Numbered from the stretch's first letter, positions 21,678 to 33,904 are shown. The stretch is DNA of 64,000 nucleotides from Denticeps clupeoides (GCF_900700375.1 NC_041712.1:22338444-22402443), one strand, 5' to 3'. Numbers and translations: made by a program. The notes: generated by a model not told the origin, from the sequence alone.

Positions 21678-24600
21678 CAGCATTTCGCAGCAGGCTCCGC
21701 CCCTCTCCTGGTCACCTCCGATGTCACCTCTACAGCATTTTGTCTGTGTCTGTGGCGCTGGTGCTGATCCTCATTGTTGTAATGCTGGTTAGACGTGAGT
21801 AGACAAGGATAACAGAAATCAAACACACACACACACACAGAGAGTCTAATAAACTAAATGTCTTACAGTTGGTAAAGAGGACAGGAAACTTTGGGACCTG
21901 GAGAGGGCCGTGGAAAACCTGAGCAGCTCTTTTAAAGGTTATTTCTCCGTTTATTCTATATTCCATAATTATTATTCCATCATTATTTCTCCATGACCTT
22001 GTTTCAAACATGTCTTACTACAACACAGATGTAAAACCTTTACTTTGAAGGCATGTGTTGCGAAATGTCCTTGCTTGAAACTGGGATGGGCTGTGGGAGA
22101 ACATTTGTGCTGACTTTTGGGGAACTAATGAAGGGATGACTGTGCCAGTTACTTTAGTGCAGTTCCCATTGTCAAAAATACAAATGTTGGCAAAAACAAC
22201 AATTCAAAGACAGAAAGGAGGAGACAATTGAAAAAGTATTCAGCTTTGACTGTGTGATATGCATTGAATTTCCAAATGGCCTGAGAAGGAAAAAGCTCAC
22301 ATGACACATCTCTGCAGCACCTCCTGTCTCAGAGAGCAGATCTGGAGCTGAGGTTGCGCTGGAGAACCTGGTGGCCAACCTGACTTCGCTTTTAATTTCA
22401 CTCTCATCCAAAACGCAGGAGGAAGGTGAGTAATAGCAACATTCTCAAGAGTTTACAAAAGAAAACAGCTCAAACAACCCCCAATTTAGACCCCAGTAAA
22501 AAAATTATAATAAAAAAACAAAACCAAACAAAAGGAAAGGAAAATAAAAATATACATACAGATAATACACTAAAAAAAACAGCCTACAATCGCCCCCACA
22601 ATCAATCTATAAAAAAACAAATAAATATATAAATAAAAAATGAAAACCACCACTGCAGAGCTCCACCGAGACATGGACTGTATCACCCAGGGTCAGGAGG
22701 GATCTGAATAAACTGAATCTCTCCCATGCCAGCAGGAGGAGACATTTGACCGAGGGGACACATTCAATTTACATTTACAGCATTTATCAGACGCCCTTAT
22801 CCAGAGCGACTTACAATCAGTATTTACAGGGACAGTCTCCCTGGAGCAAGTGTCTTGCTCAGGGACACAATGGTAGTAAGTGGGATTCTAACCCGGGTCT
22901 TCTGGTTCATAGGCGAGTGTGTTACCCACTGGCCTACTACCACCCTCAATACCATGATACTCAGTCATGTGGTTGAATGTTGCAGAATTCTTTTTTTTTT
23001 ATCTGAAATAATTTATTGTATGAATACATGCATGCGTGAACACTTTCAGGTAAACATGCTCGACACCGGGATCTGGCAGAACTGAAGATCGCAGTCGACA
23101 GTGTGAACGTGTCCTTGACTTCACTCTCATCCAGACTGCAGGAAACAGGTTCAGAAAAGATTCAGATTCAAAAAACTAATTTAACTCACTTTCACATTCT
23201 AATGTCTACAAGTTATGAACACACGGTTTGTGGATTAGTGTGAAAGGTATGGTTAAAAACATTTAGAGTGATATTTTCTGAAACTCAATTTCAGCTACAA
23301 TGGATGAGAAGAGGTCAACTCAGTGGCAGGCGACGGTGACCAATCTGACCTCATCTCTAGCTTTGTTGACATCGGGCCTAAAAGAACGAGGTTAATGCTG
23401 TGACAACTCCTAACAAATAATAATTCATAAAAGTTCTAATTCAAATTCAGACGTACTCTGCTAGGCTCAGTGTCACTGACATCCTTTATCTGTAACCCTT
23501 GACCCCCAGATGCTCAAAGCGCTGAGCTGATACAGATAAGGGATGCGGTGACAAATTTGACTTCTCTCATACACACACTCTCATCTAAACCACAGGAAAG
23601 AGGTCAGTCTATTCCTTTTACACTCGGAAAACCTAACCAGTGCTTTTAATTGATCCTCTTAAAAAACTGTCATGTCGTTTACGCTTTTTATTAACCATCC
23701 ACTTGTGCTCCAAGGAACAAGTCCACAGACACCAGCCACCAGAGTTCAGACTCATTCAGAGCCCAGCCCCACTCCACCCTCTCCAGGTACCATGAGACCT
23801 CGTGCACTCCACCCTGAACACTCCACCCTCAACATTTCATATTTGTTTTATTTTAATTTCATGTTAAAATGTATGCATGAAAAAAACACAGCTGTATGAG
23901 TTCCACAGAAGGGCTAACGTTTCTCTCACTCCAGCGAAGGCTGGGCTGCGTTGCCATGGGTACTGGTTTCTCCACTCGTCCAGCTGCTACCTGTTCTCCA
24001 GCAGCACTCTTTCATGGCAGCAGGCCGCAGACTCCTGCCGATCACAGGGAGCCATGCTGCTCGCTCTAGGTGACAACAGTGAGTGGGTGTGTATCATTGT
24101 CCATTTTATTTACTCATCTGCTGGTGAAAAATCTTCCATTAAACAGAAGCTTCACGCTTGTACACGATCTCTACAGCGATTTGTCACCAGTAACTCTATA
24201 CCAGGGATGTTCTGGGTGAGCCTGACTGCGAACGCTACTGGCCAGTGGAGATGGGTGGATGGGACGCCATGCATCATAAATAAGAGGTGAGGCTCTATAT
24301 GTGGTTATCAGTGTAACAAATCATCGGCAAAATAACCAAGATAAAGAAAAACAGTTAATTAATTTTAAGGAACATTTTAACAAGAACTAGGTGAGCACTT
24401 TCATTAGTTCACTTTAAAAAAAATTTTTTCACTATGTATTTCAAAAATACATACATTCATACGGGGAAGTGGGTGGCCTAGTGGTTAAGGAAGTGGCCCC
24501 ATAATCAGAAGGGATTAATAAAGTTTAACAAAATAAAACAAAAAATAATGCTATCTGCATGAGTGCAAAGTGCTACATAAAGTGAAGGTGTGTCCTCTGC

Positions 24601-24915
24601 ATTTGAGCAGTGGGCTGCCATGAAAGGTGCCCAGGAAGCAGTGTGTGTGGATGGTACTTTGCTTTCGGGATTCGAACCAGCAACCATCCAATTACGGGTC
24701 CGTTTCCCTACCCGTCAGATTTTATTCTCACTGCATGTCTTTAAACCCATTCCAGCACAAGCCACTGGTACGCCAGTTCTTCTGAGCAGTGGAGGATTGA
24801 CAGCAGTGCAAGTGGGAGGAGCTGCAGCTTGCTGAGGGATGATGGGAAACTCAACACGGACCACTGCTCCCGTAGGAACAGGTACATCTGTGAGCGGCCG
24901 GCCACGCCTGCCTGA
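21455..24915 (+). CDS. Type II transmembrane C-type lectin with repeated neck exons, 394 aa
   Basis: Eleven coding exons: 21455-21566, 21681-21794, 21869-21937, 22318-22425, 23050-23148, 23295-23390, 23510-23602, 23715-23786, 23935-24086, 24177-24286 and 24756-24915. All junctions are in phase. Layout: an acidic/Ser cytoplasmic tail (1-37), a membrane anchor (about 55-74, SILSVSVALVLILIVVMLV), a neck of four related exons (about 99-230), a Pro/Thr stalk and a C-type lectin domain (about 257-391). The lectin domain has CYLF, FWVSL, WRWVDGTP, RYICE and the expected cysteines. The Ca2+/sugar EPN or QPD motif is absent, and the WND position reads LNT, so classical sugar binding is doubtful. Architecture resembles CD209/ASGR/CLEC-type receptors; I cannot name the orthologue. 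It is probably an immune or endocytic surface receptor. Confidence 0.85.
22318..23602 (+). repeat. Four related neck exons of the C-type lectin
   Basis: Exons at 22318-22425, 23050-23148, 23295-23390 and 23510-23602 are each 93-108 bp and phase 1-1. They encode the same theme: a charged heptad stretch, then (V/L)xNLTSL or VNVSLTSL, then LSS(K/R)xQE. Each keeps an N-glycosylation sequon near the same position. They look like serial duplications of one coiled-coil exon. Exon skipping or gain would keep the frame. Confidence 0.8.
22769..22945 (-). mobile_element. Family-B SINE in a lectin intron
   Basis: Full-length minus-strand copy with TCAAT at 22764-22768 and 22946-22950 as the likely target duplication. 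Confidence 0.85.
24463..24716. mobile_element. Two family-A SINE fragments in the last lectin intron
   Basis: A plus-strand head (24463-24512, gtggcctagtggttaagg) is followed after about 60 bases by a minus-strand copy (about 24574-24716, with tgtcctctgcatttgagcag and gggattcgaacc). They face each other. Confidence 0.7.
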
Positions 24916-25187
24916 CGTTTCATCATACCTGGACTAAGGACCCTTTGTACCATAAATGCCTATACTTGCTAAACAAAGAAAACATTTAATACACATTTCC
25001 ATTAAAGTCTGAATATAAAACCCTCAATAAAGATGTTAATCTGCTGTATACATTTACTGACCAACGAAACACATCTTAGAAAAGCTCATTTTTGTATGCA
25101 GTTATTACACATTATTTTCAATGCAGTGCATGTTGTGTAGGTCCTTTATCATAAAACAGCTGATATTACTTCAGTAACAATGTTGTT

Positions 25188-25193
25188 AATAAA
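25188..25193 (+). terminator. Distal poly(A) signal of the C-type lectin
   Basis: AATAAA occurs at 25026-25031 and again here, 111 and 273 bases after the lectin stop codon. The distal one faces the srrt poly(A) signal at close range. Confidence 0.5.
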
Positions 25194-25220
25194 ACTCTGA
25201 ATCATAAGTTCCACATGACT

Positions 25221-25226
25221 TTTATT
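25221..25226 (-). terminator. Candidate poly(A) signal of srrt
   Basis: AATAAA on the minus strand about 206 bases beyond the srrt stop codon at 25432. Cleavage 10-30 bases further on would place the srrt 3' end inside the lectin's distal 3' UTR. Confidence 0.5.
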
Positions 25227-25431
25227 GTAGGGGAAAAAAAAAAAAACAGTACACGAAGAATCATCTGTAGTAAGTCTCCATTAAGAAGGATGATTGGTCA
25301 GTTAAAGCAATGCTGCAGTCAAGGGAGCACTGTGAGCAGGACTACATGAGCAGACAGACAACTGGGAACTAGAAATTTAAATAAAACGGGGTACATTCTT
25401 AAAAAAATGGGAGAATAAAACTTGAGCTCTC

Positions 25432-25552
25432 CTAAAAGAAGTCGACATCATCGGGTGCATCCAAGTCTCTGTACTCAATGATGTTGCGAGGGTCTCCACG
25501 GATCATCCTAGAAACATGGATGAGGGATGTGTCAGTTACTCCACACACAATG

Positions 25553-25587
<35 letters not shown>

Positions 25588-28500
25588 CAGGCCAAACATT
25601 AATATAAATAAATGGATAAATAAAAAGGCAAGCTTCTGTACAAAGATGATAAATGCTTTTCACATATGTGCATCCAAAAATATTTATACAAAAACTGAGC
25701 AAACACACGTATAAAAATGAGACATGTAATTAAAATAAAGAAAACAATAAAATATTCATATGGGAAATGACATGATTGTACCTGTTGCGCGGTTTCCCTG
25801 GATAGCCTCCCTGTCCTCGGAAGCCGTCGTAATTACCCCTGCCGCCCCCATACTGATTTGGTGGGTAAGGAGGTCCACCTAATATGAGGAGAAAAACTTG
25901 TTAATTCTTCTTATTATTATTATTATAACAACTAATAATATGGTCGTCTGAAGAGTACAAAAACACCTACCTCCGTAACCCATTACTGGAGGCCTTGGCT
26001 GGCCAAATGCCATTAAACCTTGAGGGCCTTGAGGTCCAAAAGGGAGACCAGGCGAAGAAAGAACACCTAAACACACAAAGGTCACTTTATTTTTTATTCA
26101 GCTAGATAAACATGAAGGATTAATCGTACAGGAAAAGATATACAAGTAGGTAAAATACACAGGTAAGACATGTCTCACCCTGTCCAGGTACAGGTGGGGG
26201 CGGGGGCTTCATCTCAGGAAGGGCGGGCCTTTTGGCATCCATCAGGAAGTTGTTAAAGAACACCACTTCCTTCTTTACCTCCTCGATCTTGTCGCCGTGC
26301 TTGTTCAGGATGTGCTTGCGTACAAACTCTGGGCCCTGTTGGGCAGAGGGAGGTTGAGTTGTGCACCGATGCTACTGCTCTTCAGCCATGTCCAGAAAAG
26401 ACCTACCAACTCACCTTAAACTTCTTCCCGCTGAGGGGACACAGCCACTTGTCCTTGCCCAGCTCCTGTGTGTTGGCCAACACAAACTTCTCTACTTCCT
26501 GTTCGGGGTCCTTGCGGCCCATCTTCACCGCCTCGTCCTCGGACAGGTTCTCCTTTACGCTGAACAGGGGGACGAGCTTCTCCTCAAATGTCTTCTGCCA
26601 GTCAGCCACTACACGGCAGGAGAAATCGGCAGGGCGATTTAATTCCAGCCAAACAGGGTCAACGTCAGCACTTTTCCGAGCCCGCCGACTCACCCTCTCG
26701 GTGCGTGATGCGGTTTGGGGGGATGGGGCCGCGTACGTGGATGATGCCACAGCGGTTGGGCATCTCGTCCTCACTGGGGTACTCACAGGAGTTGTAGTAG
26801 TCTATGGAGTGGACTATACGCAGGTACAGAAGCAGGCGATCTAGAACCTGAAAAACAGACATGAGCGCCCCCCCCTTAAATTCAGATCTGGGCAGTAGTG
26901 CACACTGACCACTACTAGATGGGTAGCTGTACTGTGTGTGTAAATGTACTGTGAAACACTGACTAATCAGGATATACCTTCACCAGTTTGTCGTCCCTCT
27001 CTACTGTGATCTCACATGGGTTACTCTCCTTTGCGCCTTCTTCCGCGTCAACTCCGCCCACACTGCCAAGCAGCTCCTCCTCCTCAGCGCTCACCTCCTC
27101 GATGAGGTAATCTGTGATGTTCTTTAGTATGGGGTTCTGGGCAGGGAGCTGAGAGAGGGACTATATATTAACTGTGTTTACAGTCAAGTATGCACGATTC
27201 GCGTGCCTCTCGATCAGTCTGCGTGTGTGAGACGTACCTCGGTCGGACTCTCTCTGGCTTTGTGGCTCCACAACCTCTCTCTCTCGTCCAGAGCATGGAT
27301 AAGTTTTGCAGCCAGCTTGATATCATTGCGCAGGATTTGCTTGTGCTGCGTGATACCATTCACGTTGCGGACACGCCGCACCAAATCACGGTTCACACCA
27401 GGAGCCAACTCACAGTCACGCAACTAAAAACAAGAGTTAAAAATAGTTTTTTTGCACATCATTAATTATAAGCATCTAAAACCAGGGTTTTTACACATTG
27501 TCAGAAAAGAATTTCCATGACTTTTCAATTACTGTAAAGCAAATTTTCATGACCATGTGTTCACTACAATTTCTGTGCAAATGTTAAAAAACATTTCACA
27601 AAGAGTCCAATTTACCAGACAATTGTTAAACAACACTTATGACAACCCTGAAAAGCTTATCTTAAATGACAGTGTTTCTTCCTCCAAGTTTGCGCAGACA
27701 AAGCCGAGTAAAACGGGTAAAATCAGGTTCAGTTGTAATTTACATGACATTTAAAAGGAGACATGGCTGTGGAGGTGCTAGAGAATGGAAGCAATGCACG
27801 CAGCACCGTGACGTGGTTCACTACGTAAAGCAAGCAAAGATACTACAGGCCTGCACTAGTTTTAAACGTTTGCCTTGTATGTATGTATTCAATGTATTTC
27901 ATGTTATACATTCATGTGTCAATCATGTTTCAATAACTTTATTTCATATTCTGGAGCCTGGAAAATTCTCTTTTCAAATTCCATGACCAAAACTTGACAA
28001 AACCCGTAGGAGCCCTTCTCTCACTTACCTGATTAAAGCCATTAAAATGAAACCTGCACTCACCCGAATGTTCTGGAGGTTCCAGCAGATCTCTTTGATG
28101 TTTACACCCCGGTCAAATGTTACCCAACAGCGCCTGAAAAACCTGAAAGGCAAAGGCAACGTTTAAATATCCATTGCAGCCGAAAAGAACTTCAAGGCAG
28201 TAAATGTGTTCCTCTGGGCTGCCATGACATATTGAGAGAGAGAAAGAGAGAGAGAGTGTGTGCATGCAGATGACTTCACTGACCTGCGTTCAGGCTGGGG
28301 TTCAGACAGACAGACGCGCATGAATCCAGGGTACCGCCGACACAGCTGAGGAGAAACAATGTGGACACTGAGTAATCTTACAGTTAGAAAAAACAAAGAA
28401 AAATTATTCTTTAAACTATTAATATGTGTTAATCATTTGTACAGGAAACTCACTGCGACAATTTCAGCTTTGGAGATGGTTGGGGCAATGCTCCTCATGA

Positions 28501-31500
28501 AGAGGGAACAGGTCTTGTGAAGGGGGCGTGGTCGTGGAGGCTGGTCTTCTTTTGGTTTCTTTTCTTCCTCTTTCTCCCTTTCCTTCTGTTTTTCCTCTTG
28601 ACGGCCCTTCACATCTATGGATTAAAAAAAAATGTGTGTATATGTGTAATAAATATAAATATATACATATATAAATATATATGGGTGTGGTGTGTGTGTA
28701 CATAGTAAAGATACAAAAGCTGGTACAGAGAGGCATCTATGTCACTAACCTTCTCCTTCTTCCTCCTCTTCCTCCTTGTCCTCGCCCTCTTCCTTCTCAG
28801 CAGGTTTGTCCGAGGAGCGCGAGTTTGAGTCAGAGTCCGAGTCGGACTCGCTTTCGGAGGCGCTGGCTTCATCCTCGCTGTCCCCGCTGTGCTTCCTCTT
28901 TCTTTTCTTACTCAGCTGTTAAGCAGACACAACACAGCAGCAGTAACATTTAATACCGTGTACAGAGGTGAAGACGCGCTTTTTAAGTGTACCATGACTT
29001 TTTAAATCACTCTAAGGCAAATTTTCATGATCGTATGTTCACGGAAAATTCTGTGCAAAAAATAAATAAATAAATAAATAAATTTTATCGACAGCGTTTC
29101 TTCCTCCAAGTTCATGCAGGCTGAACCAGAGCAAAATGGACTTCATAAGGCTCGGGCGTAAATCATCAGCTGTAATTTACATGAACTATAAAAGGGCACA
29201 CACGGCCACGTGTGGAAGCAACGCGCACAACACCATGTGACGCGGTTCACTACGTAAGACACTACAGACCTGCGCTAGTTTTAAACATCGCAGTGGTAAA
29301 CTTAGAAAAACAGTTAGCGTAAGACTGAGTGAGAAACATGTACTTCGTTATACATTTGTGTGTCAGATTTCCAAGGACTTCTCAATAATTTTTTGCATTC
29401 CAAAGCATTTCAAGGCCTGGAAAATTCCTCTTTTCAAGTTCCATGATATTTCCAGGTTTTTTTTTTTATGACCATAGGATTCCTGCATGCCTACCTTCTT
29501 GGGCTCAGGAGTTTCCTCTACCAGGGGCTCTTTTTCTGTCTTCTCCTCTCCCTCATTCCCATCTGGCACTGCTTCAGTGTCCTTCTCCAAGTTGGCCTCC
29601 CCTTCCACCTAGGAAAAACCATGTGAGGAGAGGGAGCTATGAAATGGAATGATTCGATTACTGAATATAATTCCATCCAGGAAGTCAAAATAGTCGAACC
29701 TTTTCTTTAACGTCTTTATCGGTGGACTGTTTGTTCTCAGGATCGATGGGCCGGGACTCGTCTCGTTTGGTGATCTCAGTCCCAGGCCCTCCGGCAGACA
29801 GTTTTTCTCGCTCCTCCTCCTCCTCACTGGGCATCTCCAGAATACGCAGGTCATTTTCAGTCCCGCCTTCCATCTTGATCACAGCTGGATTTTTTTAAAA
29901 AAAGCAAAACCAAATATCAATCTAATTTGCATTGGTAGCCATTCATTAAATTAAAAAATAAACAAAGACCATACATGCATCCATGATCTTCATGATGGCC
30001 TGGGCACGTTCAATGTCAAGGAAAACATTGTCAAACGAGCCGCTGTCCATCATACACATGTAGACATTCAGGCGGTTCTGCAGGGCGCCGCGGGCCTCTG
30101 CCTTTCGCCGGCCAGCCTCGTCCGGATGGTACTTTGAGCGGAACCTGCAGTGCCAGAATAGGATTGGCAGGGCGGGGAAAAGACTTAGTTAGAATCGCTT
30201 CATGCTCATCTTTATGTGTCCAAGTGCACTGCTGATGAAGATGTATTTACCAGATGTGTTCATACATTTTAATTGTATTGAGAACAGGAAAAAGTCTGGG
30301 TTTATAGCAAGAAATGCTGAATCAGAGAGTAACAATTAACTGATCATGATTACATCAACTGTGTCACCCAACTCACCAAAAGTCAAGCAGAGATGAAGAG
30401 TATAAAATCAAATAGAAGTAAGAAGCATGAATCTGAATTATTCAATGGGGGGGAAAAAACACACTTGGCATGGTGAGTTCTACATTTACCTTTTCTTCTC
30501 CCAGCATTAACACACAAATACACTCAGAGTGGTCTCCTCAGTCAAAAAAAAAAAAAAAAAAAAATGTTCCGGTTTCCATTGCTTTAGGAAACCGATTTGT
30601 TCCGAATATTAAACAGAAAAAAGATACGACGAATAAAAGGAAAAAAAAAAAAAAAACTTTCCGCACGCTCGAGTGGTGTTATTGTGAGTCGTCTGACTAC
30701 CTAAGAGCCCTAGTACTTTGATTCTAAGTGCAACTGCATTGTGCGCAGTGCAAACCCTGACTGACTGATGCTCAGTGCTGCGTGGAGTCCCGTTTCTCAT
30801 CTTCCAAAACCTTGTTGTAAAGGAGGGTGGGGGAAGCAGGGAAGGAGGGAAGAAGCATGTGTTATATCCAAAACAAAAGAGAAAAGGAGAGCAATTTGGC
30901 AAATCCATCAGCTCCTGTGAAGACAGTGGTGCATATAACAAGCTTTAAAAAAAATCCGGCACACGGAAAATAATTTGAATCCCACACACCACCACCTGCT
31001 GCTACCCTTCCCACATAGAGGTCCTCTTGAAAACAAGTCCTAGTAAATACCCTTCTATCCTCACTTTCATACACCATTTACTGTATTCTTGTCTGCTATA
31101 CCCAAACAAGTGAATGCAGTTTGGACTAATATGCCTTTAATCTTCCCAATATGACCCAACACAATAATTAGTGGAAATCTAACCTAATGACCTCACCACC
31201 CATGAATAATATTTTTACGGAAAATATACACTCATGACTCCCAGATAAATAAATTAAACTGACCAGCCCTCACCATTTCAGAGCCACACTATTAACACAG
31301 GAGGGGGGAAAAAACGTCCGTACCACTCTTCGTCCTTGTGAGCTAGGAAGAAGTCCTGCATCTGCTGCCGCCTGAAGTCGATTTTGTACTCATTGTAGCG
31401 CTTGACAGACTCTGTCTCGTCCACAGAGTCATCCAGAGAGAGCAGGAACTCTTTAAAAGTCTTCATCACGGGGGGAGGAGGACCCAGGTCCATGTCGTGG

Positions 31501-32528
31501 ATGTTACCCAACCTACCACGAGTGATGGAAAACACACACAAACAAATCAACGATGCATGTCTGACTTCATATTAGCGGCAGTGCTACTAAACGTGCCCTC
31601 CTCTACTCACCTAGCCTGGATGGGGATGGCATGGTGAGGCTGCATCAGGTGCATGTCCGGGTGACCCCAGGGTTGCGGAGGAGCATAGCTCGGCCCCCCA
31701 CCGCCACCGTAGCCCAGATCGTAGCCTCCATGGTAAGGGTCACCATGGTCATCCCTGCAGATACCAAAACAAATCCCGATTAACAACTTTTACAGCATAT
31801 TTGTATAACAACTGTTCCTGCTAGCTGTACAAATGCGATGTGCAACTTGTTTATATAATAATTATACTATTATACAGTCGATAAACCTCAAGTAGTATGT
31901 TGTGATGGCTCAGAAACACCCATCAGATTGCCCTACCACCAGTATTTTAGCTGTTTGAATATTAATTAGGAAACTTTATTGTCCAGAAACCACAGGTATG
32001 TTCTGATAGCTCAGAAACACAAGTATTTGGTGCTGCACATAACGTGTTTTCCTTCAACTACTTCAGCTAAACTTTAAAAACCAAGCGATGGCAGCATGCA
32101 TTTGAGCGCAGTTGCCTGCCGTTTTGGTAAGCAGGACGAAATGATAGAACACCGGATTCTCACCAGTCTCTCCTCATGCGTTTGGGCTGAGGACTCATGT
32201 CATGTCTGGGGGGGCTGAACCTCTCCCGGCGGCCCCTGTCGTAGTCCCGGTACTCCCCGCGGCTGCGCCGCTCTCTACCGCGGTCCCACTCTCTGGCCGA
32301 CGGACGTCAGCAAGCACAAGAGACGGGAGAGCACCATAAACACCAAGCTTTCCGCAGAAAGGGCTGAGAGTGGCTGAATCTTAATTCAGCCGAACGTCCT
32401 CTCGCTCACCGGTCGTTCCAGTCGTCTCTGCGCCGGTCCTCTCGCTCCCTGGAGCGGTCGTAGTCGCTCCTCTCCCGGCGGAACTTGTCCCTGCGGCGGC
32501 GATCGTACTCGTCGTCGCTGTCTGCCAT
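25432..32528 (-). CDS. srrt: Serrate RNA effector molecule (ARS2), 882 aa
   Basis: Nineteen coding exons, in coding order: 32410-32528, 32164-32292, 31611-31754, 31324-31512, 29975-30144, 29700-29884, 29495-29608, 28750-28915, 28454-28614, 28284-28345, 28064-28142, 27238-27423, 26978-27148, 26694-26847, 26415-26608, 26179-26335, 25971-26066, 25782-25878 and 25432-25507. Total 2,649 nt in one frame; human is 876 aa. ARS2 binds the nuclear cap-binding complex and directs capped RNAs to processing, miRNA biogenesis or decay. Visible parts: an Arg/Asp-rich N-terminus ([16 protein letters not shown]), the conserved [10 protein letters not shown] and [10 protein letters not shown] region, an acidic/Lys low-complexity middle (exons 6-9), an RRM-like core ([16 protein letters not shown]), a zinc finger ([17 protein letters not shown]) and a Gly/Pro tail ending DAPDDVDFF. 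The upstream AG at about 32,559 suggests a separate 5' noncoding exon. Introns hold two related repeats. Confidence 0.97.
25555..25585. repeat. Poly(A) homopolymer in the last srrt intron
   Basis: About 30 consecutive A on the plus strand, within the intron between the two final coding exons of srrt. Confidence 0.9.
27481..28017. mobile_element. Dispersed repeat, copy 1, in an srrt intron (probable non-autonomous DNA element)
   Basis: About 0.5 kb lying in the intron between exons 27238-27423 and 28064-28142. It shares long stretches with the copy at 28985-29460: gcaaattttcatga, tttcttcctccaagtt, tgtaatttacatga, ggttcactacgtaa, and ctagttttaaac. Its edges read accagggttttt and aggagccct, which could be degraded inverted ends. 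The family is not certain; I recall hAT-like fish repeats of this kind. Confidence 0.55.
28985..29460. mobile_element. Dispersed repeat, copy 2, in a neighbouring srrt intron
   Basis: Same family and same orientation as 27481-28017, but more diverged at both ends and with an internal (aaat)n expansion near 29,060. It lies between exons 28750-28915 and 29495-29608. Confidence 0.55.
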
Positions 32529-33180
32529 CGCGACGCCGACACACGCGTCTTCCGGCTGGAAAAAAGAAACAACAACTTTGTAAAATTCACCGCTTAGCAG
32601 CTGAGAGACGGAGGTACGCGACGCATCCGCTAACCGGGAGTAGCACGCCTCGCTCCAGACGCCACAGCCGAGTTGTAATCGACCAGATAACCGAAGCTGC
32701 GCCAATGCGGCGATTTTAGCGCAGAAAAACGAATCGTTCGGCGTACGATTAGACGTAGAATATGAGATTATTCGTCAAATTAGTTCCGGCTAGTCAAGAT
32801 AGCCTAGCCTAGTTACAAACAAAAGCTCGGTTTAGCACAAAGGCAAACGAGGTCTACTTTAGGGGCAAGAAAAAATCGAACAGAACGCAGTCACATGCAC
32901 AATCGACAAATGATTGTGCATGTGAATATAAGTCACATTTCATTTAGGGCAGTACAATTTTAAACACAATTACCGGCTTTTTTTTTTCTATTCCGTTCCT
33001 TTTAGCTGCACTCCCGCCACAAGCTGCCCTTCTGCCAGTCACCCTCGAGGAAAATGCCCGGATGTGGTCGCACAATGTAGCGCAAGAACGCACAGCGCCC
33101 TCCTCCGGCCGCAGGCGCACACCGCAATCCGCACCTTCGCGAGAACACGCTGCTGGGTTCTTCAACGTCCCAGTTCATTT
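32390..33180 (-). promoter_or_regulatory. CpG-rich srrt promoter region with a TCGCGAGA element
   Basis: CpG density rises around the srrt start codon and upstream to about 33,180. A TCGCGAGA motif at 33137-33144 matches eight bases of the palindromic promoter element TCTCGCGAGA found at many vertebrate housekeeping promoters. There is no obvious TATA box. The transcription start is not resolved. Confidence 0.5.
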
Positions 33181-33287
33181 ATGAAAAGCACGAACTTACC
33201 ATCATTGCACGGCGGTAATGTACGAACACGACCATATTAGATAAATTTAATTGTATTGTATTGAATTGAATGTCTTCTCCTTATGAA

Positions 33288-33478
33288 AGTGAAGCGGTTT
33301 TGTGATACACTGCAGCACAGCACACAACAAAATGTGTCCTCTGCATTTAACCATCACCCTTGGTGAGCAGTGGGCAGCCATGAGCAGTGTGTGGGGACGG
33401 TGCTTTGCTCATTGGCTCCTTGGCAGTTTGGGATTCGAACCGGGGTCCTTTCCTTACTCACTATGCCACCACTGCCCC
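33288..33478 (-). mobile_element. tRNA-derived SINE (family A), minus strand
   Basis: Shows the family landmarks in reverse: tgtcctctgcatttaaccat, gtgagcagtgggcagccatg, a B-box complement ggattcgaacc at about 33,430, and ccaccactgcccc at the head. It is about 190 bp and nearly full length. Confidence 0.8.
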
Positions 33479-33630
33479 AGTGATGCTCATGATAAAATAA
33501 TGAGATTAATATTATATAAAAATGATGTGCAACATATAGCATGTAGCAATATACATCAAGCAGACCCTGCCGGCTTTCTTGTGGCAAATCCTACTATAAT
33601 AAAATAACACAGATGGCAGTGGAAAGAAGT

Positions 33631-33668
33631 TTTTTTTAATTATGTTTATGATATATCAAGTATTTAAT
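33631..33668 (-). terminator. Possible ATTAAA poly(A) signals of the peptide gene
   Basis: Two ATTAAA hexamers on the minus strand (near 33,635 and 33,665), about 240-270 bases after the stop at 33905. ATTAAA is the commonest variant signal. Confidence 0.35.
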
Positions 33669-33904
33669 CAAATGAGCAATAATTCTCTTCTGTCCTTCGT
33701 CCTCTTTTAGATACCTTCATGATATTCCAACTTTCTCGTGATGATCTGTACCATTTTGACCTAAAACAAATGCATAAAATGCTCACAATAGGTTCAATCC
33801 CAAATGTTCTTTCAAAAACCAAACATACTGTGCTATTTCTTTACAACGTACATTTACTCTTTTACTCTACTGTAAAATACTTTGCGGTAGTCTCTCCTCT
33901 ATCT

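Noticed and set aside
24077-24086. Alternative donor gtgagt inside lectin exon 9 as the main splice site
   Set aside because: It has the better consensus, but it shifts the frame into the next exon and destroys the lectin domain. The donor after TGG at 24086 keeps the domain intact.
26359-26844. 161-codon plus-strand ORF opposite srrt exons
   Set aside because: It is the shadow of coding exons on the minus strand. It crosses an srrt intron, has no domain, and has no start or splice support.
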